A DNA stretch of 64,000 bases from Janthinobacterium sp. 67 (GCF_002797895.1 NZ_PGES01000002.1:186001-250000), one strand, 5' to 3'. Positions 25,104 through 33,330 are shown, counted from the stretch's first letter. Translations and numbers: made by a program. Notes: generated by a model from the letters alone, not told the origin.

Positions 25104-25571
25104 ATGAAACCAGACCAAAAGCAGGATTGTAAAGTATTGACGTCCGAACGCGCTATTGCAACCGCTACTCCGGCTGAGAGGACCGCACACGCAAAGTGTA
25201 TCGCTGAAGGATATATCGAGTCAGCCGCGACAAGATCGGATTTTGGCGGTGCGGATGGATTCAGCTATGCATACGCGCTTGGCCTGACCGGAGGCTGGTA
25301 TCACGGTGCCCTTATTTCGGAAGTCGAGATGGATGAATACCGGGCACGATTGGCAGCTGCCATCGTTGATCGTGAAGAGAGAGATGATCTGACGGACGTA
25401 GATGAGGAAGGCGCTGAATTGGAGCATTCCTGGTCCATCACGGCGCGTCTAGCCGCGGTCGATGTCGCAGATACGGCTGCGTTGCCGCCGCAACTGGTTG
25501 CACTGATTCAAGAGGCTAAAGAACTCCATCCATCTATGGCGATGCTAGCAATCGCCACATCTACTCATTAG
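25104..25571 (+). CDS. Hypothetical protein
   Basis: This 155-residue acidic protein has no family that I recognise. A TTG at 25092 is in frame, but the ATG at 25104 has GGAG nearby. Segments such as GFSYAYALGLTGGWYHGAL and EYRARLAAAIVDREERDD look like a folded helical protein. It lies ten bases before the next gene, so the two are probably co-transcribed. Confidence 0.55.
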   Translation: MKPDQKQDCKVLTSERAIATATPAERTAHAKCIAEGYIESAATRSDFGGADGFSYAYALGLTGGWYHGALISEVEMDEYRARLAAAIVDREERDDLTDVDEEGAELEHSWSITARLAAVDVADTAALPPQLVALIQEAKELHPSMAMLAIATSTH

Positions 25572-25580
25572 TGGGAAATA

Positions 25581-25961
25581 ATGCGATACGGAGACTTGAT
25601 GCACCCGCTGGATATGACGCAGCTTCAGCTCTCGGATGATATGCGGGCCGACCTAGAAGTGATGCGATACGCTGAGGCATATGACAGGACGCTACGAGCG
25701 GAAATTGTAAGCGACCCTGCTACTTGGACGCGTGCGGAAATAGAGGCATACGCCGGCGACGACTGGATGGGATTTTCTCGCCTACGGGGTTATACCGAAG
25801 CTGAAATTCATGATTTTCAACAGCGCCTCGACTTGTACCACTGCTTGTTAGTGAAGTATAGCGCCGATGATGTCGGATGGATTGGCTACACGCTGCAAGA
25901 AATAACGGGCATTCTTCACCTCACACCGCAGCAAATTCTTAGTCGTGATTTTCACGGCTAA
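25581..25961 (+). CDS. Hypothetical protein
   Basis: This is an unrecognised 126-residue protein (MRYGDLMHPLDMTQLQLSDD) with a helical C terminus (GYTLQEITGILHLTPQQIL). The stop is followed within 20 bases by the GTG of the IS-interrupted gene, suggesting an operon of small genes. Confidence 0.55.
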   Translation: MRYGDLMHPLDMTQLQLSDDMRADLEVMRYAEAYDRTLRAEIVSDPATWTRAEIEAYAGDDWMGFSRLRGYTEAEIHDFQQRLDLYHCLLVKYSADDVGWIGYTLQEITGILHLTPQQILSRDFHG

Positions 25962-26098
25962 CATGAAGGAAATTCGTGCTTATCACGCTCGCCGCACACA
26001 ATCGTCCAGGTACTCGCGGTGAGGCATGGCGGGTTATCTGAGGTACCCTGACTTTTTCGGACACTCTAGTTTGGTAAACTTCACCAACTGGAGAACTT

Positions 26099-26410
26099 AT
26101 GACACGCTCAACAACATACACACCGGAGCTTCGGGAAGAAGCGGTAAAACTGGTCCTGACACAAGGCCTGACGCTGGAAGACGCCGCGTTGCGTCTCACC
26201 ATTCCCAAGGGCACGCTAGCGAACTGGGTCAGTGCGGCAAGGCGCGGCACGTCGCCCAAAGTAGCCCCTGGTAGCCGCTCCGTGCCGGAGCTTGAGGCTG
26301 AGGTAACCAAGCTGCGCAAAGAGCTTGCCGAGGCACGCATGGAGCGCGATATCGTAAAAAAAGCGGCAGCGTACTTTGCGCGGGAGTCGCTGCCAAGTAC
26401 GCGGTCATGA
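26099..26410 (+). CDS. IS3-family OrfA
   Basis: This 103-residue DNA-binding protein has a helix-turn-helix (GLTLEDAALRLTIPKGTLAN) and a leucine-zipper-like helix (VPELEAEVTKLRKELAEARM). An A7 run near its end (VKKAAAY) is the -1 frameshift site that would make the OrfAB transposase. Confidence 0.92.
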   Translation: MTRSTTYTPELREEAVKLVLTQGLTLEDAALRLTIPKGTLANWVSAARRGTSPKVAPGSRSVPELEAEVTKLRKELAEARMERDIVKKAAAYFARESLPSTRS

Positions 26411-27267
26411 AGACCTTGCGACTCGAATTTCCTGTCACCATCATGTGCCGCGTCTTTAGCGTCTCGCGCAGCGGTTTCTACGCTTGGGCGAACGGCAAAC
26501 CGTCGCAGCGGGCGCAGGACGACGCACGCCTGAAGGTCGCCATCGAGGCCGTGCACGCGCAGAGCCGGCAGACTTATGGCCCGTTGCGCATGCAGCCGGA
26601 ACTGACGGCGCAAGGCTTTCCGGCCGGCCGTGATCGTATCGTCCGTCTGCGTCGCGAGCTCGCCCTGCGCTGCAAGCAAAAGCGCAAGTTCAAGGCCACC
26701 ACGAACTCGAATCATGACCTGCCGGTGGCCGACAACCTGCTCAATCAGACTTTCGCGCCGACCCGGCCGAACGAAGCCTGGGTGACCGACATCACCTATG
26801 TGGCGACCGGCGAGGGCTGGCTTTACCTGGCCGGTATCAAGGACGTGTTCACCTGCGAGCTGGTGGGCTACGCGATGGACGAGCGCATGACGCAAACGCT
26901 GACGGCAACAGCACTGTGGAAGGCCGTGCGCAACAAACGCCCCGCGCCGGGCTTGATTCACCACTCCGACCGTGGCAGTCAGTATTGCGCCCACGACTAT
27001 CAGAAACTGGTGACGCAGTTCGGCATGAAGCCGTCCATGTCGCGCCGAGGAAACTGCTATGACAACGCGCCCATGGAAAGCTTCTGGGGCAGCCTGAAAA
27101 ACGAGCTGGTGCACCATCAACGTTACGCGACCCGGGCCGACGCGAAAGCCGCAATACAGGAATATATCGAAAGCTTTTACAACCGCCAGCGACGCCATTC
27201 GCGCCTTGGCAATGTTCCGCCCGCGTTGTTCGCTGAAAAATTCAGCAAACAGCCGCGGGTGGCTTGA
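26407..27267 (+). CDS. IS3-family OrfB transposase
   Basis: This 286-residue integrase-core protein has Asp in AWVTDITYVATG, Asp in LIHHSDRGSQY and Glu in APMESFWGSLKNEL, the DDE triad. Its ATG overlaps the orfA stop (ATGA), and it can also be made as an OrfAB fusion by frameshifting. Confidence 0.93.
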   Translation: MKTLRLEFPVTIMCRVFSVSRSGFYAWANGKPSQRAQDDARLKVAIEAVHAQSRQTYGPLRMQPELTAQGFPAGRDRIVRLRRELALRCKQKRKFKATTNSNHDLPVADNLLNQTFAPTRPNEAWVTDITYVATGEGWLYLAGIKDVFTCELVGYAMDERMTQTLTATALWKAVRNKRPAPGLIHHSDRGSQYCAHDYQKLVTQFGMKPSMSRRGNCYDNAPMESFWGSLKNELVHHQRYATRADAKAAIQEYIESFYNRQRRHSRLGNVPPALFAEKFSKQPRVA

Positions 27268-27476
27268 AACAAGAGTGTCCGCTATTGACAGTACACCTCA
27301 ATCGACAAGCGCATGACGGTTGGTTTCTCCGCTCAGGCGGGGCCGTGGCTGTTGGTAGTGCCGGCGGGCTTGCCACCGGAGGCCTTTGCCGCACGCTGGG
27401 TGCATGGCATCATGGATCACGAATTTAAGGTACTACCTGGTCCACCAGGCTGAATGAACGAACAATGCTTTATGAA

Positions 27477-27514
27477 AAAAAGCACCAAATCCTATTCAGG
27501 AAATGGTGCTTTTT
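27477..27514. terminator. Bidirectional terminator
   Basis: An 11-base stem AAAAAGCACCA with its exact complement TGGTGCTTTTT encloses 16 bases. The T runs on both strands allow it to end both the plus-strand small genes and the minus-strand DndC-like unit. Confidence 0.7.
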
Positions 27515-27640
27515 CGCTTAGATGAACGGCATTTCTGCCGAAGAACGATAATAGAAACTTACTTTATTGCATGAACTCGACATCCCTTGTCGGCTTTTCC
27601 GGGGATAGTCAAGGTGAGGTTGTGATAGATGACGGCTCTG

Positions 27641-29530
27641 CTATGAAGACGTGTCAATATCGAACATGTCCAATTGTGGGGCCGGTGGTAGTAGTTTCTG
27701 GTGCTCAGCATTCGAGATGGACTTCTGCACCAGGTAGTGCTTTAACTCAACTGGAGAAAGATCAAAACGAAGGGAAAGGTTTGCGAAGTATCGATTGCGA
27801 AGCGCAATCTCCTGGTACCTTTGGGTGTGGCCAGTTGGGAGGCTGACAATCCCCTGATTCAGCCAGAAGGTGGCAGATTCAGATGCCGACATATTATTGC
27901 AATCGATCGACATCGTAGGGTATACGCAGGTGATGAACTCACAGGCTTTTTCTGCATCAACACTGAGTTGGTCGGTCTCGTTGAACCAGGTGGTATTCTT
28001 GCCTTTGATTACGCGGTGTGAAAATTGCCTTTCAGGGTGAAGGTATGGGTTCCATAACTCGTCAACCACGCTGCGCATACCTTCGGACGGGGCTTCGTGG
28101 TCATATTTCCCCACCTTGAACCATCGTGTGGTTGGAATGGTCAGTTTCGGTGCCTTGTCGGGTTTTGGGATTGAATATCGTCGTCCTAAAATGTTCACCT
28201 CATACCAGATGGCCACGGCGGGAAATGCTTCGACGGCTTGATAGTGATTGCTCCAATGCCAATCAATCAGCGCCAGCTGTTGTAAGGAAATGAGTTCAAA
28301 AGTTGGGTTGGACATTAGGCGGTTTTCTTTCGTGTCAGCCACGCTGCCTATGAAAATGGCGGCTTCCAATTCTTCCGCCCTGTCCCTTTCGTTGGCATCC
28401 ACTGACAAGAGGTAACGGAGCATGGATTGTCGAAAATCATATGAATACACGTCTGGCCGGATAGGAATGTAACCAGCTGCGCTGACCGTTCTGCCGACTA
28501 TCTCGCGCGACTCCATGTCGAATTGAGTTAGCATTAGCAGGTTGCGGAAGTCGTTGAGAGGCCGCATAAAGGCATTTCGTTCAAGAGTCAGCATGCTCTC
28601 CATGCTTTTGTCCGCTGCGCCGGTCAAAGTGCAAAATGCGCACCCGGTGCGTGCCCCGCAAGGTTGCTTATTTCCCCCGTCACCCAGCACAACGCCACAT
28701 ACACCATCGTTCGCATCTTGGTAGATGGTGAACAGTCGATGCACACTTTCTGCTGAAATCGGCGACAGATATGGGCTACTTTCTGGCTCCAACAGCATTT
28801 CTAGCGTTTCCCAAACATCGGATAGTGTCCAGTTCGCGATGATGCTCAAGACCAACTCGCCGGAAGATCCACGGACTGGTTCATTTGCTGATTCACCGCG
28901 ACTTTCCATCCGTCCTTTCCGCACGGTCGACTCGTCCAGGCGCGACCCAATTATTGTGACCATTTCACGGCCAGTTTGCGCAATCGATCGCGCGTCCAGT
29001 TCGGAGGCCAACCGCTGGGCTGGGTGGTATTTCCAGTCAACGGCACATTGGCGAGCCTTACTGTTTTCTGGAAAGCGCGGAAGCGTGCCGCGTCCGATCG
29101 TTGTTACGATGAACGACGATGCCAGCGATGGGTGTGTCAGGTATATCTCTATCGGCAGTGCATGTTCGGAGAAATGCTCGCGCATTTCATCTTGAACGGT
29201 CAATAGATGCATTTCCATCAATGGGTTTTCGATGCCAGTGCTGCTGCTGCTGATGTAGTGCGTTGTTGTGATGCCTTCGGCAACAGCTCGACGCACAGCT
29301 TCGATCATGAGGACGACACACGAAGTTGAGTCCTTGCCAGAACTGAATCGTAGATGCAGGGAATGACGCTGGCGGATGAGCTCGAGCAGTGTCTCAATGC
29401 CCTGCTCCTGGATTGATTTCGAGTGGCCAATATGGCTGGCTTTAGCATCTTGCGGTGTCGTTGATTCGAGCAGTGCCAAGAGTTCGTTGGTCGTGTCGTT
29501 ACTGGTTGGTCGTGAATGTTGAATGTACAT
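27641..29530 (-). CDS. DndC-like PAPS-reductase-family protein
   Basis: This is a 629-residue protein. A PP-loop SSGKDSTSCVVL near residues 63-74 marks the PAPS reductase/ATP pyrophosphatase fold. Further on, four cysteines in VCGVV, QPCGARTGCAFCT and the following DKSMESM match the Fe-S region of DndC, which makes phosphorothioate DNA with DndB, D and E. No other dnd, ssp or dpd genes are in the window, so the role here is open (sulfur or nucleotide chemistry on nucleic acid, defence or antidefence). The ATG at 29530 is chosen; a GTG at 29560 is in frame. A conserved leader lies 62 bases upstream. Confidence 0.75.
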   Translation of the reverse strand: MYIQHSRPTSNDTTNELLALLESTTPQDAKASHIGHSKSIQEQGIETLLELIRQRHSLHLRFSSGKDSTSCVVLMIEAVRRAVAEGITTTHYISSSSTGIENPLMEMHLLTVQDEMREHFSEHALPIEIYLTHPSLASSFIVTTIGRGTLPRFPENSKARQCAVDWKYHPAQRLASELDARSIAQTGREMVTIIGSRLDESTVRKGRMESRGESANEPVRGSSGELVLSIIANWTLSDVWETLEMLLEPESSPYLSPISAESVHRLFTIYQDANDGVCGVVLGDGGNKQPCGARTGCAFCTLTGAADKSMESMLTLERNAFMRPLNDFRNLLMLTQFDMESREIVGRTVSAAGYIPIRPDVYSYDFRQSMLRYLLSVDANERDRAEELEAAIFIGSVADTKENRLMSNPTFELISLQQLALIDWHWSNHYQAVEAFPAVAIWYEVNILGRRYSIPKPDKAPKLTIPTTRWFKVGKYDHEAPSEGMRSVVDELWNPYLHPERQFSHRVIKGKNTTWFNETDQLSVDAEKACEFITCVYPTMSIDCNNMSASESATFWLNQGIVSLPTGHTQRYQEIALRNRYFANLSLRFDLSPVELKHYLVQKSISNAEHQKLLPPAPQLDMFDIDTSS

Positions 29531-29557
29531 TTTTGAACTCGAGGTTGATCCAACAGG

Positions 29558-29588
29558 CACCCCATACGGGTGGAGTGCCCGAGGGGTG
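29558..29588 (-). promoter_or_regulatory. Leader hairpin before the DndC-like gene
   Basis: CACCCC (29558-29563) pairs with GGGGTG (29583-29588), and an inner GGG/CCC pair extends the stem. It lies between the conserved leader and the start codon, so it could affect translation or termination. There is no T run. Confidence 0.4.
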
Positions 29589-29591
29589 ATT

Positions 29592-29726
29592 GTTTAGATG
29601 GCGTGAGACCATGTATGGATGCCGAAAGCCGGCGTTTAAATTCAGCGAGACTACTCACCTTTGCATGGCAAAGATCAGTGTCGAAGTACTGAACGCGAAA
29701 TAACCAGCCGAGGTGGGCTTGGTGGT
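29592..29726 (-). ncRNA. Conserved structured leader, copy 1
   Basis: This stretch aligns along its full length with 30464-30590. Read on the minus strand, it starts with a hairpin (CCAAGCC/GGCTGG), then CTTTGC-CAT-GCAAAG, GTGAGTAGTC, a GCCG/CGGC hairpin followed by CATCCAT, and ends with CACGCCATCTA. Loops differ while stems and the linking sequences are kept between the copies. It precedes the DndC-like gene. A cis-regulatory RNA is inferred; I do not recognise a named class. Confidence 0.6.
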
Positions 29727-29842
29727 CCAGTCTGCGGGTAGTGCTATGAGGCGGCATCCTGCGGTTGGCATGGCACCAGAAGATGGGATGCGCTCACTCT
29801 ATGGCAGCATGGCTGTCATAGAGTGGCGCATGGTGTTTCGAT

Positions 29843-30034
29843 TTAAGAAGAGACCACCTTGGTAGTCATTGTTTCCTGATTCACTTGCGGTGGATGGTTT
29901 TTGTTTGACTTGATCACGATGTCATCGTCTGCTTGCGCATCGCGCTTCCAGGAAGCCAACGTAACAGGCGGACGTCGACGCATAGCTGCACGATCAGCAT
30001 CGGTGAGGGTACTGCTTGTAGGTGAGCGGGACAT
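29843..30034 (-). CDS. Hypothetical small protein
   Basis: This is an unrecognised, hydrophilic 63-residue protein (MSRSPTSSTLTDADRAAMRR). The ribosome binding site is weak, so it is less certain than its neighbours. It lies between the two leader copies and in the same direction as the surrounding genes. Confidence 0.4.
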   Translation of the reverse strand: MSRSPTSSTLTDADRAAMRRRPPVTLASWKRDAQADDDIVIKSNKNHPPQVNQETMTTKVVSS

Positions 30035-30136
30035 GGTTTTAGGTGCTTTCCGATATAAATGGCGGAGAGCACCACCGAACGGGGGTGTTTCCCCGCTAGG
30101 TTGAATGCCGCTATGCGGCTTGGTGTGGTTCGTTGA

Positions 30137-30424
30137 TTAGTCGTGGATGACGCAAGGATCACCGCTCGCATTTGAGCAATGGCGGCACTCTTGCATTTCT
30201 TTCATCATTTCTTGGTCTTTTCGGCCCTCGCTCCATGCTGCAAGCAAGGCCGGCGCCGAATTGAATTTTGCTGGGACAGTTGGATAACGATCATTGCAAG
30301 ACTGGGTTCCCAGCGTGTAAGCAGCAACCAGGCCTTCTATCGGCTGCGCCTCACCTAATTTATGGTGAACTGCGTGTAACTGCACTGGGGCGCTCGAGTG
30401 ATTATGGATTTGATTGGCTTGCAT
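30137..30424 (-). CDS. Hypothetical protein with C-terminal Cys/His motif
   Basis: This is a 95-residue protein with AGGAGAA before the ATG. The last residues, ECRHCSNASGDPCVIHD, hold CxxC plus Cys and His and could bind zinc. The rest is helical and Gln/His-rich. It is the gene directly downstream of leader copy 2. The function is unknown. Confidence 0.6.
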   Translation of the reverse strand: MQANQIHNHSSAPVQLHAVHHKLGEAQPIEGLVAAYTLGTQSCNDRYPTVPAKFNSAPALLAAWSEGRKDQEMMKEMQECRHCSNASGDPCVIHD

Positions 30425-30463
30425 GTAATTCTCCTAATTGTTTCGTTCGCAATACTTGCGAAT

Positions 30464-30590
30464 GTGTAGATGGCGCGAGGCCGTAGATGGATGCCGTGAT
30501 TCGGCGTAGATAACTGTGCGGTTACTCACCTGTGCAGGGCAAAGGTCAGTAAGACGGTCCAGTCGAACACACCAGCGCAGGGCTGGTGTG
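30464..30590 (-). ncRNA. Conserved structured leader, copy 2
   Basis: This is the second copy of the leader seen at 29592-29726, 40 bases before the start at 30424. On the minus strand the first hairpin is a perfect nine-base stem (CACACCAGC/GCTGGTGTG), followed by CCTTTGC-CCT-GCACAGG, GTGAGTAACC, GCCG/CGGC plus CATCCAT, and CGCGCCATCTA. Compared with copy 1, several paired positions change together, which supports an RNA structure. Confidence 0.6.
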
Positions 30591-30610
30591 TCATATGGAT
30601 AAGTGGAGGT

Positions 30611-30880
30611 TTAAACTTCGATTGCAGCGAGGATTCGGGTCAACTTGGTGGTCAATTCTGGTGTGCTAGAAGTGCTGCGATAGCAGTCATCTTCCAACAC
30701 CAGGTACCCAGGTTTCGTCATCGTCCCCATAATGGATTGGAACTGGTTATGCGTAGCGCCTTGGGCCTGCATGGCAGCGTAGAGCACGCCGCCAGGAGCG
30801 CCCTGCTCGCCGGCTACAGCGACCGCCTCGATGATACCCAGGCTGACTGTTGCAAGAACCATGAGCTGGTCTTTTGTCAT
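30611..30880 (-). CDS. Hypothetical protein, possible winged helix
   Basis: This 89-residue protein has a segment GVLYAAMQAQGATHNQFQSI followed by MTKPGYLVLEDDCYRST that reads like a small winged helix-turn-helix. The ATG at 30880 overlaps the stop of the upstream gene (ATGA), so the two are translated together. A regulatory role is inference. Confidence 0.55.
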   Translation of the reverse strand: MTKDQLMVLATVSLGIIEAVAVAGEQGAPGGVLYAAMQAQGATHNQFQSIMGTMTKPGYLVLEDDCYRSTSSTPELTTKLTRILAAIEV

Positions 30881-31260
30881 TCTGTAACCTCTTGCACATG
30901 TATCATCCAAACCGCAGCGGACGGCATACCCTGAATCACGTCCAGGATCTTCGATTCGCTCGGGTGGTGGACCTCGATGTAAGTGCCCTTCTGCAGAGCG
31001 CTCAGCATGTACATGCAATCAGCGAGAGTGCGTACTCCATGCTCCTCACCTATTCCAGTGAGCGTCTCGTGCGCGTCCAGCAGTTCTTGCATGAAGCTGG
31101 CAGACTTTGCTTTCCCATTGAAGATATTGGTGAGAGCCGCGGTTGCAGCGTCAGATTGTGATTCGGGATCGTCGGGTTCAAATTCGGCCTCGTTGAGCAC
31201 GCCGTGGCCAATGAGAAAATTGATGATGTTGTCGGTGAAGTCTGTGCAGGAAAAAGCCAT
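30877..31260 (-). CDS. Hypothetical protein
   Basis: This is an unrecognised acidic 127-residue protein (MAFSCTDFTDNIINFLIGHG), mainly helical with a C-terminal beta segment (GTYIEVHHPSESK). It is coupled to the winged-helix gene. A hairpin precedes it at 31282-31306. Confidence 0.55.
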   Translation of the reverse strand: MAFSCTDFTDNIINFLIGHGVLNEAEFEPDDPESQSDAATAALTNIFNGKAKSASFMQELLDAHETLTGIGEEHGVRTLADCMYMLSALQKGTYIEVHHPSESKILDVIQGMPSAAVWMIHVQEVTE

Positions 31261-31281
31261 TGTATGCTCCAATATAGGCAT

Positions 31282-31306
31282 GGGGCTCCCCTAGCGGGAG
31301 AGCCCC
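31282..31306. promoter_or_regulatory. Intergenic GC-rich hairpin
   Basis: GGGGCTCCCC (31282-31291) faces GGGAGAGCCCC (31296-31306), a stem with one bulge and a four-base loop, 22 bases before the start at 31260. There is no T run, so it may act on translation or RNA stability rather than termination. Confidence 0.45.
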
Positions 31307-31336
31307 ACTAGGGTTAAGTTTGTGTAGTAGCCGGGG

Positions 31337-31714
31337 CTAGCCCAAAGTTACTTGTGCTTGTGAATCACGGCGGTTCGTCCACCAGTCCAGTGCATCTTCT
31401 TTTGCGACCTGAACGGCTAGAGGTCGGGTTAAAGCGTGACCTTCGCCAAAGGTTTTTTTCGATCCATTTGGATATATTGCAATAACAGTCCATCCATCCC
31501 GTATCCCTCCCACATGGTGAGAAAGCAATACATACGTGGCGCCTCCAAAAAGAACTGATCCAGAGGTACTCAGCTTTCTTAAAAACTGGTCCTCGATCGA
31601 CTGCGGCAATGCGATACCGTCGCGATTACTAAGAAACACAACTGCTTCGGCGTAACATGCCAGGGGCGCCAATGATGGTGTGGTCTGCACAGGTGTGCGT
31701 AGATTTGATGACAT
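31337..31714 (-). CDS. Hypothetical protein
   Basis: This is an unrecognised 125-residue protein (MSSNLRTPVQTTPSLAPLAC) with a beta-rich centre (GGATYVLLSHHVGGIRDGWT). It is in line with the genes downstream on the minus strand. A TTG at 31726 would add four residues. Confidence 0.5.
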   Translation of the reverse strand: MSSNLRTPVQTTPSLAPLACYAEAVVFLSNRDGIALPQSIEDQFLRKLSTSGSVLFGGATYVLLSHHVGGIRDGWTVIAIYPNGSKKTFGEGHALTRPLAVQVAKEDALDWWTNRRDSQAQVTLG

Positions 31715-31807
31715 GAGTTGACCCAAGTATTTCTTAAAATGCCCAGTTAGCGAAAACCTCTGAGAATGCTTTCGATCTTTTGAGCGATGGCAGATTTGTG
31801 AAGTGAC

Positions 31808-31987
31808 TCAAGCGTGTATCTTTATGAGATGCTCAAGCATGTGTTTTGCAAGAACGCCGATAAAATTCTGGATGCCGTCGATATCGAGTGGATTTACGCA
31901 GAATGTGGCATACCCGCGATCTCCATAACTCTGGTCAACATGCCACCAGCCAAGCTCATTAGGGTTGATTAGATAAAGTGGATCCAT
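31808..31987 (-). CDS. Small hypothetical protein of 59 residues
   Basis: An ATG at 31987, six bases after an in-frame stop, opens a frame encoding MDPLYLINPNELGWWHVDQS and ending KHMLEHLIKIHA. The amino-acid pattern looks like real coding sequence. It lies beside the left end of the IS at 32009, so a longer original gene could have been cut. The function is unknown. Confidence 0.5.
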   Translation of the reverse strand: MDPLYLINPNELGWWHVDQSYGDRGYATFCVNPLDIDGIQNFIGVLAKHMLEHLIKIHA

Positions 31988-32012
31988 CAGTCAAGACACT
32001 TTCCCGACTAAT

Positions 32013-32978
32013 TTAAGCTGTGCCCGTTTCCACTGCTCCAGCTGCTCGGCGCTGACCCGTATTGCTCTCTTCCTGTGACTTCTTCTTGTCGTCACCAAAC
32101 CGGTCGACGATCAGCGCACCGCCGCCAACCCCGTCGCGGTAGACTTGGTCGGGCGTCTGGTAGCTCAGCGATTGGTGCGGCCGCTCAGCGTTATAGAACG
32201 CGAAATACTGCGCCAGGCCCACCGTCAATTCCGCCATATTGGCGTATCCTTTCAGATACACATCCTCGTACTTCACGTTGCGCCACAGCCGCTCGACGAA
32301 GATGTTGTCCAGCGCCCGACCGCGCCCGTCCATGCTGATGGCGACGCCTTCGCGCTTGAGCACGTCGGTGAAGGCCGTGCTGGTGAACTGCGAACCCTGA
32401 TCGCTGTTGAACAACTCCGGCTTGCCATGCTGGCGCAAGGCGTCCTCCAGGCAGTCCACGCAGAACGACGCGTCCATGCTGTTGCTGAGGCGCCAGGACA
32501 GCAACTTGCGGCTGTACCAGTCGATGATCGCCACCAAATACGCGAAGCCCCGCGCCAACCGGATGTAGGTGATATCGGTCGACCATACGTGATTAGGACG
32601 CGTCACGGGCACACCGCGCAACAGGTACGGATAGACCTTGTGCTGCGGATGCGCTCGGCTCGTATTCGGCCCCGGCGCCATGCCCGCCAGCCCCATGCCG
32701 CGCATCAGACGCTGCACGCGCTTGCGGTTGACTACATGGCCCGTCGCGCGCAGGAACACGACCATGCGCCTGCTGCCATAAAAAGGCCGACTGGTGTATT
32801 CCTCGTCAATCAGCGCGCTCAGCTTCAGGTCGCTCTCGTCCTCGCATGCCTGCCGGGATGCCGCGTCGATCCGGCGGTACACCGTCGCGCGCGGCACGCT
32901 TGCCAGCTCGCATTGGCGCGTCAGCGGCAGCTTCTCGTGCCCGGCTTCGATCCAGCCCAAGCGCGCCTCCTGGCTCAC
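32013..32978 (-). CDS. IS3-family OrfB transposase, second type
   Basis: This 321-residue protein has the DDE residues in HVWSTDITYIRL, ELFNSDQGSQF and DNIFVERLWRNVKYE. It starts with GTG overlapping the orfA stop. The C terminus has a charged tail (DRFGDDKKKSQEESNT). The sequence differs clearly from the OrfB at 26407. Confidence 0.92.
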   Translation of the reverse strand: MSQEARLGWIEAGHEKLPLTRQCELASVPRATVYRRIDAASRQACEDESDLKLSALIDEEYTSRPFYGSRRMVVFLRATGHVVNRKRVQRLMRGMGLAGMAPGPNTSRAHPQHKVYPYLLRGVPVTRPNHVWSTDITYIRLARGFAYLVAIIDWYSRKLLSWRLSNSMDASFCVDCLEDALRQHGKPELFNSDQGSQFTSTAFTDVLKREGVAISMDGRGRALDNIFVERLWRNVKYEDVYLKGYANMAELTVGLAQYFAFYNAERPHQSLSYQTPDQVYRDGVGGGALIVDRFGDDKKKSQEESNTGQRRAAGAVETGTA

Positions 32979-33265
32979 GGCCCCAGCTTTTTTTTAAGCC
33001 AGTCCACTTCCATCTTCAGCCGACCGATCTCGCCGTATAGTTTGTCCTCGGGACTGCTTTCATCGATCGGCTTGGGGCCGCGCTTGGTGTCGAACAGCGC
33101 GCCGGCGTTCTCCAGGATTTCCTTTTTCCACTGGCCCACCAGCACCGGATGCACGCCGAACTCTTGCGCGATCTCCGTCACCGTCTTGACGCCGCGAACG
33201 GCCTCCAGACCGACCTTGGCCTTAAACTCGGCCGTGTGTACCCGACGTTTTTTACCTTCACTCAT
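32975..33265 (-). CDS. IS3-family OrfA, second type
   Basis: This 96-residue protein has a helix-turn-helix (TVTEIAQEFGVHPVLVGQWK) and a C-terminal helix ending DWLKKKLGP, encoded over an A-rich slippery run that can shift ribosomes into orfB. Confidence 0.92.
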   Translation of the reverse strand: MSEGKKRRVHTAEFKAKVGLEAVRGVKTVTEIAQEFGVHPVLVGQWKKEILENAGALFDTKRGPKPIDESSPEDKLYGEIGRLKMEVDWLKKKLGP

Positions 33266-33330
33266 TTGCTGTCATCCTTTCACGGACCACAGCTTAAACC
33301 ATCGTCTCAGATTCGGGATCCACTATACTG

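Larger units (their letters stand above)
26039..27300 (+). mobile_element. IS3-family element, copy 1
   Basis: The element is 1,262 bases long with related ends beginning TGAGGT and containing the shared core CGGACACT. It is flanked by the 3-base target repeat ATC (26036-26038 and 27301-27303). It encodes orfA and orfB. A second copy of equal length lies inverted at 33496-34757 with a different target repeat. Confidence 0.92.
25976..27453 (+). pseudogene. Small hypothetical gene interrupted by IS3-family element
   Basis: A GTG at 25976 with AAGGAA upstream opens a frame of 21 codons ending at the ATC target repeat (26036-26038). Removing the IS and one ATC copy joins it in frame to 27304-27453 and restores a 70-residue protein with GEAWRV before the junction and RMTVGFSAQAGPWLLVVPAG after it. 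The function is unknown. Confidence 0.7.
32009..33301 (-). mobile_element. IS3-family element of a second type
   Basis: The ends share TTTAAGCTGTG as an inverted repeat (about 32009 and 33301). The element holds orfA and orfB with an A8 slippery run between them. I see no matching target repeat at the flanks, and the right flank is a cut integrase gene, so a deletion next to the IS is likely. Confidence 0.8.

Noticed and set aside
25939..27198. 419-residue minus-strand open frame (and its partner at 33598-34761)
   Set aside because: It is antisense to the IS3-family transposase, shows no family resemblance and appears in both IS copies only because the DNA is repeated.
27641..29530. Complete Dnd or Ssp phosphorothioate system
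   Set aside because: Only a DndC-like gene is present; no DndB, DndD, DndE, SspB or desulfurase was found in the window.
30035..30136. Third copy of the conserved leader before the gene at 30034
   Set aside because: Only short stretches (ACCA-AGCC and CTC-CGCCAT like) resemble the other copies; the central hairpins cannot be aligned with confidence.
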